Shown piece by piece: positions 1-5,351 of a DNA stretch of 6,668 nt. The notes beneath the pieces are model-generated. The model did not search any database. It was not told the origin of the DNA and saw only the letters and a list, made by a program, of their open reading frames with translations. The stretch is taken from NCBI RefSeq assembly GCF_938031315.1, contig NZ_CALHHT010000394.1, forward strand, positions 1 to 6,668. The letters are read 5' to 3'. The stretch comes from an uncultured Campylobacter sp. GTDB taxonomy: Bacteria > Campylobacterota > Campylobacteria > Campylobacterales > Campylobacteraceae. How positions within the stretch are numbered: the first letter of the stretch is position 1; the number at the start of each line of letters is the position of its first letter. The translations under genes and the position numbers were made by a program.

Positions 1-277
1 GGAGGAGGTGCTACCCGCAAGCGGCGTGAATATCAGGCTCTTTTTCCCGCCCGCGGTCGCGTTTGACAGCGTGATTACGCACATGGCGCGCGCCTTGGAG
101 ATAAATTTTAACATCGTCTGGGGCAAGCTCGAGCGGCTTGATAAAAACGTCGTCGGAAGCCTCGTGATCAACGTAGAGCCCGCACACGTCGCGCGCGTGG
201 AGGAGTTTATCAAAAACGCGGGCGTGATCTACGAGATCGTAAGCGAGGATGAGATCAAAAGCTGCGCCGCAAACTAG
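1..277 (+). CDS. metN: Methionine ABC transporter ATP-binding protein, C-terminal NIL domain (5' partial)
   Basis: Only the last 91 residues are present. The frame is open to the left edge, so the GTG at 8 is internal rather than a start. The fragment has the pattern of a NIL domain: a beta strand (IRLFF), a helix (SVITHMARAL), a strand (INFNIVWGKLERL), a Gly-containing strand (VVGSLVINVE), a helix (ARVEEFIKNAG) and a final strand (VIYEIV). In MetN this ferredoxin-like domain binds methionine and shuts down the ATPase (trans-inhibition) of the inner-membrane MetNI importer. No Walker or signature motif can be checked because they lie upstream. A gene for the permease MetI often follows metN, but none follows here. 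NIL domains also occur at the end of some ferredoxin-like proteins, so the MetN call is likely but not certain. Confidence 0.72.
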   Translation, partial: EEVLPASGVNIRLFFPPAVAFDSVITHMARALEINFNIVWGKLERLDKNVVGSLVINVEPAHVARVEEFIKNAGVIYEIVSEDEIKSCAAN

Positions 278-311
278 GTGCGATTTCGCGCCCTGTGCGC
301 TTGCGCCGCAC
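278..311 (+). terminator. Possible terminator hairpin after metN
   Basis: Directly after the stop codon, GTGCG (278-282) can pair with CGCAC (307-311), and an inner GCGC-CCTGT-GCGC hairpin can form between them. The hairpin is followed by TAAATTTAAG, which is only a weak U tract, and the two stems are separated by unpaired bases. The position is right for an end-of-operon terminator, but the call is tentative. Confidence 0.3.
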
Positions 312-647
312 TAAATTTAAGGGCTTATGCGGCATGGCGAATTTAAAAGCTCACGTGAGGTCGCGGACTCAAAGGTTGGCTCGGCGTTTTTGATTTGACG
401 TGCGCGTCGTGGCATTATAAATTTAATTAGTTTCGCCGGCGGTTTAAATTTCTATTTTACCTCGATAAAATAAGCTCGGCGATGCGCTGTTGGCGTGCGC
501 TCTGGCTAGCTTTGATTCGCGTTTAGAATTCGACTAGCCGTAGCGAGATGGTTTAAATTTCAGGGATCGCGACCGACCGAGCGCATTTAAGCCGCTCCGC
601 GTTTGAAATTACAGGCGTTTAAATTTAAATTTGAATTTTTTCGGAAT
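312..647. other. Noncoding spacer rich in AAATTT, no gene seen
   Basis: No convincing reading frame with a ribosome site was found on either strand. The spacer holds three copies of GTTTAAATTT (442-451, 551-560, 617-626), a double AAATTTAAATTT at 621-632, and a 6-bp inverted repeat GGCTAG (504-509) / CTAGCC (534-539) with a 24-nt loop. No tRNA cloverleaf or riboswitch core was recognised. Confidence 0.6.
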
Positions 648-680
648 TTCACACTTACTTCACTTTTACGGAAGTATAAT
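648..680 (+). promoter_or_regulatory. Promoter with DccR-type tandem repeat and TATAAT box
   Basis: A perfect TATAAT lies at 675-680, 28 bp before the ATG at 709. No normal -35 box is present. Its place is taken by two head-to-tail 11-bp units, TTCACACTTAC (648-658) and TTCACTTTTAC (659-669), identical at 9 of 11 positions. That spacing, one helical turn, is typical of OmpR/PhoB-family regulators. The core reads T-TTCAC-N6-TTCAC-T, which fits the wTTCAC-N6-TTCACw element that I recall being described over the -35 region of C. jejuni DccRS-activated promoters. I saw no second copy elsewhere in the window. An inverted repeat CGGAA (669-673) / TTCCG (680-684) flanks the -10 box and could be a further operator. 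Activation by the response regulator encoded at 951 is an inference. Confidence 0.72.
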
Positions 681-708
681 TCCGCTAATTTTTTTTAAGG
701 AGTACGTA

Positions 709-951
709 ATGAAAAAACTTACTTTGTTTGCGCTTAGTGCGCTATTTGCTGGCACTTTTGCCGTAGCTGCCGATATGGGCATGAAAGATGAGATGAAGGA
801 CGCCAATACATCAATGCATAATGGTGCGAAAGAGGTGAAAGCTGAGATGAAACATATGAAGCACGAGACGCATGGTATGAAAAAAGATGCCGTTAAAAAG
901 GGCTCTCATGCAAAAAAAGAGATGAAAAAAGAGATTAAAAAAGAGATGTAG
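709..951 (+). CDS. Small exported Met/Lys/His-rich protein
   Basis: This protein has 80 residues. The ATG at 709 was chosen because AAGGAG (697-702) sits 6 nt before it and because a signal peptide starts exactly there; an in-frame ATG at 631 lies upstream of the -10 box and cannot be used from this promoter. Residues 1-21 form a Sec signal peptide (MKK, a hydrophobic core, then AVAA, with likely cleavage before Asp22). By my count the 59-residue mature part has 9 Met, 16 Lys, 5 His and 11 Asp/Glu, with no Cys, Trp, Tyr or Phe, and is probably helical or disordered in the periplasm. It ends in KKEM-KKEI-KKEM. No known family was identified with certainty. The composition recalls MrpX-type Met-rich periplasmic proteins that scavenge hypochlorous acid; Met/His-rich metal binding is an alternative. 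It is the first gene of the operon, and its stop overlaps the next start by 1 nt (TAGTG). Confidence 0.82.
   Translation: MKKLTLFALSALFAGTFAVAADMGMKDEMKDANTSMHNGAKEVKAEMKHMKHETHGMKKDAVKKGSHAKKEMKKEIKKEM
913..948 (+). repeat. Three 12-nt tandem repeats at the 3' end of the Met-rich gene
   Basis: The unit AAAAAAGAGATG occurs at 913-924, 925-936 (last base T) and 937-948, so 35 of 36 positions agree. Each unit encodes KKEM or KKEI. The first unit is preceded by one more A, giving an A7 tract at 912-918. The AAGAG of the last unit lies 5 nt before the GTG start of the response regulator gene and is the only plausible ribosome site for it. Confidence 0.9.
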
Positions 952-1613
952 TGAGTAAAATTTTACTCGTAGAGGACGATGAGACCCTTTGCGATCTCAT
1001 CGGCGAATATCTAAAGGACGCGGGCTTTGACGTGTGCGTTTGCAGCGACGCTCAAAGCGCCGCGGATCTTGCTTATGAGCAAAAATTTGATCTTTTTATC
1101 TTTGACGTAAAAATCCCCAAAGGCGACGGATTTTCACTTTTAAAAGACCTACGCAAGAGCGGCGATCGCACCCCTGCGATATTTGCTACGTCGCTAAATA
1201 CGCTCGATGACCTTGAGGTCGGTTTTAAAAGCGGCTGCGACGATTATCTCAAAAAACCGTATGAATTAAAAGAGCTGCTTCTACGCGTTAATTCGCTCAT
1301 AAAGCGAAATTTCAGCCACAATTTCGATGATTTTGTAACTATTGACGATGAGTTTAAATTTTATTTTGCAAGCAAAGAGCTACGCAAAGCGGGCGTGCCC
1401 GTCGCGCTTTCAAACAAAGAGCGCGAGCTGCTGGCGCTTTTTTTACAAAATAAAAACAGGCTTTTGAGCAAGGATGAAATTTTCTCCGCGATATACGCTT
1501 TTGACGAAACTCCGAGCGAGGAAGCGCTGCGAACTTATATCAAAAATCTACGCCGCGTCCTAGGCGAAGAGCACATCATAAATCGCCGCAACGCAGGGTA
1601 TCTGTATGTCTGA
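951..1613 (+). CDS. dccR: OmpR-family response regulator, DccR-like
   Basis: This cytoplasmic DNA-binding regulator has 220 residues. The receiver domain (about 2-118) has the acidic pair Asp9-Asp10, the phosphoacceptor Asp52 in FIFDVKIP, Thr80 and the conserved Lys102-Pro103. After a short linker comes a winged-helix effector domain (about 125-220), with the recognition helix region ALRTYIKNLRRVLG and the wing NRRNAGYLYV. Both domains are complete and of normal length. The start is GTG at 951, overlapping the upstream stop by 1 nt, so translation is probably coupled to the Met-rich gene. The kinase gene follows with an 8-nt overlap. The OmpR-family call is firm. The DccR name rests on the TTCAC-N6-TTCAC repeat in its own promoter and on the gene pair, not on an alignment. 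Autoregulation is expected. Confidence 0.88.
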   Translation: MSKILLVEDDETLCDLIGEYLKDAGFDVCVCSDAQSAADLAYEQKFDLFIFDVKIPKGDGFSLLKDLRKSGDRTPAIFATSLNTLDDLEVGFKSGCDDYLKKPYELKELLLRVNSLIKRNFSHNFDDFVTIDDEFKFYFASKELRKAGVPVALSNKERELLALFLQNKNRLLSKDEIFSAIYAFDETPSEEALRTYIKNLRRVLGEEHIINRRNAGYLYV

Positions 1614-2778
1614 AAAGACCGCTTTAACGCTTAAAATTTTATCTTTGTACCTCATTTCAAGTACGTTGTTTTTAGGATATTTTTTCAAGATAAATTACAG
1701 GATGAACGAAGCCGCGCTACTTTCGCACAGGATAAAAGAGCTAAAAGAGATCAAAATGATGATCTATATGAAAGCAAGCATGGACGGGCTGGAATCGCTA
1801 GCGGACTTTGAGCGCGAAAAGGGCGTGAGTGCGTGTATATTTAAGCCAAACTCTGATGAAATTTACGGCTGCAGTGGTGAGCTTGGCGCACTTGATAAAG
1901 CGAAGCTAAAGGCGGAATTTATAAGTGGCGGTAGGCTAGGAATTTATGAAAATCTGCAAAATATGGAGGAGCGAAACGCCTTTTCCAAGGCTAAAATCAT
2001 TCTGCTTGGAAGTAGCGTGCAGGGCGAAATTTTAACGCTTCGTATCAAAACCGCAGCGATGATGATAGCGCTTTTGGGCGTGATATTAGCCGTGGCGTTT
2101 TACCTGGTTCGACTAGGCACCAAGCCGCTTTACGATAAGATTGACACGCTAAATCGCTTCATCAAGGATAGTACCCACGAGATTAATACTCCGCTTAGTA
2201 TTATCTCCATGAGCGTCGAGACGATGCGGCACGCGGAGCTTGGGGAATACAACGCCAAGCGCGTCGCTAATATCGACCTTGCCGCTAAGACGCTTTCGCG
2301 CATCTACGAGGATCTCGTGTTTTTAACCTTCGGTATGAATAAGGAGGGCGAGATTAGCTCGATCGATCTAAAGAGCCTCGTCGCTTCGCGCTGCGAATAC
2401 TTCGCGCCGTTTATTCAAAAGCGCAGACTAAGCCTTAAAACCGATCTTGCGGATGCGAGCATGAACGCAAACGTCTATGAAATTTCGCGCCTGATCGACA
2501 ATCTGCTAAGCAACGCCGTAAAATACGCCGATGCAGGCGGCTACGTGGATGTGCGGCTAAGGCACGGCGAGCTAGCGATCTCAAATAGCGGCGAGGGGAT
2601 CGACAGGAAAAAGGGCGACGAAATTTTCAGGCGCTTTGCGCGCTTTAACTCAAGCGAGGGCGGCTTTGGAATCGGGCTTAGCATCGTAAGCGAGGTCTGC
2701 AAAAAATACTCCTTTTCTATCTCCTACGACAGCGTGCCGGGCGAGATAACGACCTTTCGCCTTACGTGGCGAGAGTAA
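1606..2778 (+). CDS. dccS: HAMP-less sensor histidine kinase, DccS-like
   Basis: This inner-membrane kinase has 390 residues and should phosphorylate the preceding regulator. Order: transmembrane helix 1 (about 9-28), a periplasmic sensor of about 120 residues (29-147), transmembrane helix 2 (about 150-168), then only some 22 residues before the H-box STHEINTP with His191. No HAMP domain fits in that space. The ATPase domain has the N-box DNLLSNAVKYA (Asn303), a G1 box NSGEG (327-331) with Asn in place of the common Asp, an F-box EIFRRFARF and a G2 box GFGIGLSIV. The periplasmic part matches no domain I recognise; it has two cysteines (77 and 89) and a Met cluster (51, 52, 55, 59). The ATG at 1606 has AGGG (1595-1598) before it and overlaps the regulator gene by 8 nt. 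The kinase call is firm; the DccS name is an inference. Confidence 0.87.
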   Translation: MSEKTALTLKILSLYLISSTLFLGYFFKINYRMNEAALLSHRIKELKEIKMMIYMKASMDGLESLADFEREKGVSACIFKPNSDEIYGCSGELGALDKAKLKAEFISGGRLGIYENLQNMEERNAFSKAKIILLGSSVQGEILTLRIKTAAMMIALLGVILAVAFYLVRLGTKPLYDKIDTLNRFIKDSTHEINTPLSIISMSVETMRHAELGEYNAKRVANIDLAAKTLSRIYEDLVFLTFGMNKEGEISSIDLKSLVASRCEYFAPFIQKRRLSLKTDLADASMNANVYEISRLIDNLLSNAVKYADAGGYVDVRLRHGELAISNSGEGIDRKKGDEIFRRFARFNSSEGGFGIGLSIVSEVCKKYSFSISYDSVPGEITTFRLTWRE

Positions 2779-2825
2779 AATTTTAAAATTTAGTGAAATT
2801 TAAAATTTAGAAATAGCCGCCTGCG

Positions 2826-2903
2826 GTTTAAATTTAATCGTCGTTTGGTCGCTTAAATTCCGCGCAAAAAGGCTCTAATTGCCGGAGCGTTTAAATTTAA
2901 TCG
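2826..2903. repeat. Two copies of a 15-bp repeat in the convergent spacer
   Basis: GTTTAAATTTAATCG occurs at 2826-2840 and again, identically, at 2889-2903. The first ten bases match the GTTTAAATTT words at 442, 551 and 617, and in reverse at 3937-3946. All six copies found lie between genes. Four further AAATTT words cluster at 2777-2810, just after the kinase stop. Confidence 0.8.
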
Positions 2904-2947
2904 CCCGCTCGCTTTGCGCTCGTAAAATGACCCTAAAAGTTATGGGT

Positions 2948-2967
2948 GCGGAATGTTATTCGTCCGC
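2948..2967. terminator. Weak hairpin between convergent genes
   Basis: GAAT-GTT-ATTC (2951-2961) can form a small hairpin, extended by GCG (2948-2950) with CGC (2965-2967) across a 3-nt bulge, and followed by ATTTTAT on the plus strand. It lies between the kinase stop (2778) and the stop of the minus-strand membrane protein gene (2981), so it could serve either transcript. The stem is weak and the call is tentative. Confidence 0.25.
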
Positions 2968-2980
2968 GATTTTATAAAAT

Positions 2981-3601
2981 TTAGCTTTTATTTCTCGATA
3001 GATATATCCAGTGGACTATATCGCTAAGCGAAATCACGACAAGTATACTCATAAACATCGAAGTGGCTGTGAAAAACGATATCCAGCCAAATAGGCTCTC
3101 TCTGCTCGCAAAAGTAGGAAATATCCGTCCGCTACCTACTCTGTGTGGGATGCCGTTTATGGCAAAATCGGCGTAGAAATAATTATTTAGAAGCCAATAG
3201 ATAAAAGGTATGCCGATAAGCATAATTAGCTGCGTCTTGACGGCGGGAAGCTCTTTTTTGTATAAGAATGTGGCGATCGGACAATACACGCAGCTTAGCG
3301 CGAAAGCCGTTAAAATAGGTACCCACAATGCCGCGACGTAAAATTCCGCAAGCTGCGTATGCGGGCTTATTTTGCCGATTGCGGCGATGTTTGGAAAAAA
3401 CCGCTTCATAAATCCAACGAAGTCTGCGCATGCCGCACTTACGTCTAAAATATTTTCGGGTAGCACGAATACGCTAAGCGCCGTGATCGCAAACAGCGCA
3501 AAAACCGCCGCGTAAAGTCGCCCGAAAAATTTAGTAAATTTCGTATCGGGATACGGTGCCTCTTGCTCTTGCGCGCCTTGTGAATTTAGCAAATCGCTCA
3601 T
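2981..3601 (-). CDS. Four-helix membrane protein of unknown function
   Basis: This protein has 206 residues and I do not recognise its family. The ATG at 3601 was chosen because AAAGGAG (3608-3614 on the minus strand) sits 6 nt upstream; an in-frame upstream start at 3628 would lie before that ribosome site. The N-terminus (1-25) is polar and cytoplasmic-looking. Hydrophobic stretches follow at about 28-48, 86-114, 123-143 and 170-195. Between the first two is a loop of some 37 residues, and between the last two a loop with HRVGSGRIFP. Cysteines lie at 58, 104 and 107; the CVYC motif (104-107) is inside helix 2 and might bind a metal or heme or form a disulfide, but nothing else supports this. 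It is transcribed towards the dccRS operon and away from ackA, with no partner gene beside it. Confidence 0.75.
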   Translation of the reverse strand: MSDLLNSQGAQEQEAPYPDTKFTKFFGRLYAAVFALFAITALSVFVLPENILDVSAACADFVGFMKRFFPNIAAIGKISPHTQLAEFYVAALWVPILTAFALSCVYCPIATFLYKKELPAVKTQLIMLIGIPFIYWLLNNYFYADFAINGIPHRVGSGRIFPTFASRESLFGWISFFTATSMFMSILVVISLSDIVHWIYLSRNKS

Positions 3602-4118
3602 CGTTCGCTCCTTTAATAAAATTTGCACGTTAAAACCCGGCTTGCGCTAAATTTTAAAATTTTATGCCTTATCGTTCGGTAAAATTTCACGACGAGGACT
3701 TGCTTTGGAATTTTGCAGTCTAATTTGAAATAAAATTTATTAAATTTAACCAGCAAAGCTTTGTTTAAAAATAAAATCTCGCCGCTTCTAACGCGTAGTG
3801 ATCTAGGCGGGGTTTGGGCGGTAGACCTGCTTGCGGTTGCTAGCCGAAGCAAAGTAAAAGGGAGCTTCGCAAGTATAGCCCCTTACGCTACACCTCTTCC
3901 GAGAAAGAATTTAAGCCTTATCGGAAGCGACAAATAAAATTTAAACCCGCGCGTAGCGTAGCAATTTCTCGTATCGTCTTAGCCAGAAAGCCTCTAAAAT
4001 AAAAGGCTCTTTCATTTAGCGTAGACTTGCAGCCAAGACCCAAAATTTAATTGCCTAACGAAAAAGGCAGTTGGTATCGCTACTCGCAAAATAACCGCGG
4101 AATCCCACTAGATCAAAT
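3602..4118. other. 517-bp spacer without a supported gene
   Basis: The part next to 3601 must hold the promoter of the membrane protein gene, but its AT-rich sequence offers several equal -10 candidates and none stands out. The part next to 4118 lies downstream of ackA; no strong terminator was found there. About nine AAATTT words are present. An inverted repeat CTTCCGA (3896-3902) / TCGGAAG (3921-3927) has an 18-nt loop. A plus-strand frame is open from 3770 to the TAA at 3932-3934 but has no ATG, GTG or TTG, so it is not called as a gene. Confidence 0.6.
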
Positions 4119-5351
4119 TTAAAATTCCGAGTATTTCTGATAGTCGATCTGCGCGGAGTTTTTGTTGATCGTATCGACCGTAGCTTCGGCGATCGCCAGC
4201 TCCTCGTTGGTAGGGATTACGAGCGTTTTGATTTTACTATCCGCCGCGCTTAAATTTCTAATCGAGCCGGTATTTTTTGCGTTTTTTGTCGCATCGATTT
4301 CGATGCCGATATGAGCGAGCTTCTCGCAAACATTTTGTCTAAAATGCGGCGCATTCTCGCCGATACCGCCGGTAAAGATCAAAGCGTCCACGCGCCCAAG
4401 CACGGCATAATACGCTCCGATCATCTTAACGACGCTGTACACGAGCATCTCAAACGCAAGTTTCGCGCGCGGCTCGCCGCCTTCCATCTTTTCATATACT
4501 TTTCGCAGATCGCTTGCGCCGCAGATGCCGAGCAGTCCGCTTTTTTTGTTCATTATGACGTCCATATCCTGCGCGTTGTAGCCCGCGACTCGCTCGATGT
4601 ATGGGATGATCGCAGGATCGATCGAGCCGCATCTGGTGCCCATGATGATCCCCTCAAGCGGCGTTAGCCCCATTGAGGTGTCGATGCATTTGCCGTTTTC
4701 TATGGCGCTCACGCTCGAGCCGTTGCCAAGATGTAGCGTAATGGCGTTGAAGTTTTCGTATTTTTTACGCAAAAATTTCGCTCCCATTGTCGAGACAAAC
4801 CAATGCGATGTGCCGTGCGCGCCGTAGCGGCGAACCTTATATTTTTCGTAGAATTCATACGGCAGCGCGTACATATACGCATAAGGCGGGATGCTTTGAT
4901 GAAAGATCGTATCGAAAACCGCGACGTTTGGAATTTTAGGAGCGATTTTTAGGCAGGATTTGATGCCCGCTAAATTTGCGGGATTGTGTAGTGGTGCAAG
5001 CGGCGCAAGCTCGGCGATTTTAGCCATTACGTCTTCATCTATGAGCGCAGGAGCGTCGAAATAATCTGCACCCTGAACGATGCGGTGTCCGATGCCGCCT
5101 ACTTGAGTTAGATCGTTGATTACTCCGCTTTGTTTTAAAAGATCGATCGCGATCGCAATCGCGGTCTCGTGATTTGGAATTTGCTCGTTTTCAACTTTTA
5201 TGCTTCGTCCATTGGCGCAATTGATGCTTCCGCTTGCGTGCGTCGAGCCGATCTCCTCGATGAGCCCACTTGCGATGCAGGCGTGATTTAGCATATCGTG
5301 GAATTTAAATTTAACCGAGCTCGAGCCGGAATTTATGACTAGGATATCCAT
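4119..5351 (-). CDS. ackA: Acetate kinase
   Basis: This cytoplasmic enzyme has 410 residues, near the usual 400. It converts acetyl phosphate and ADP to acetate and ATP, the second step of the Pta-AckA route. Family motifs: NSGSSSVKF at 7-15 (Asn7), GHR at 88-90 (Arg90), Asp147 in FDTIFH, His179 in HGTSH, LHLGNGSS at 206-213, GTRCGSIDP with Arg240, FTGGIGEN at 327-333 and TNEE at 381-384. These correspond to Asn7, Arg91, Asp148, His180, Arg241 and Glu384 of the Methanosarcina thermophila enzyme. Differences: the usual RYGFHGTSH reads RYGAHGTSH (Ala178), and the usual VHGGE after GHR reads VQGAD. The ATG directly follows the pta stop (TAAATG), with AGGAG (5360-5364) inside the end of pta, so the two genes are cotranscribed and probably coupled. 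Confidence 0.96.
   Translation of the reverse strand: MDILVINSGSSSVKFKFHDMLNHACIASGLIEEIGSTHASGSINCANGRSIKVENEQIPNHETAIAIAIDLLKQSGVINDLTQVGGIGHRIVQGADYFDAPALIDEDVMAKIAELAPLAPLHNPANLAGIKSCLKIAPKIPNVAVFDTIFHQSIPPYAYMYALPYEFYEKYKVRRYGAHGTSHWFVSTMGAKFLRKKYENFNAITLHLGNGSSVSAIENGKCIDTSMGLTPLEGIIMGTRCGSIDPAIIPYIERVAGYNAQDMDVIMNKKSGLLGICGASDLRKVYEKMEGGEPRAKLAFEMLVYSVVKMIGAYYAVLGRVDALIFTGGIGENAPHFRQNVCEKLAHIGIEIDATKNAKNTGSIRNLSAADSKIKTLVIPTNEELAIAEATVDTINKNSAQIDYQKYSEF

Noticed and set aside
504..539. GGCTAG/CTAGCC inverted repeat as a terminator or operator
   Set aside because: The stem is only 6 bp with a 24-nt loop and no U tract; it is noted under the spacer only.
631..708. N-terminal extension of the Met-rich protein from the ATG at 631
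   Set aside because: It would cross the promoter and ribosome site, and the signal peptide starts at 709.
3183..3431. Minus-strand frame inside the membrane protein gene
   Set aside because: It is an out-of-frame shadow with Arg-rich composition and no ribosome site.
3602..3628. Upstream start at 3628 for the membrane protein
   Set aside because: It lies before the AAAGGAG at 3608-3614, which fits the ATG at 3601.
3613..3852. Minus-strand frame of 79 codons
   Set aside because: It has a TTG start, no ribosome site, no domain and AT-rich spacer composition, and its end runs into the ribosome-site region of the next gene.
4088..4106. CCGCGG palindrome after ackA as a terminator
   Set aside because: There is no loop and no proper U tract.
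4311..4827. Two plus-strand frames opposite ackA
   Set aside because: They are antisense shadows of a firmly identified, highly conserved gene.
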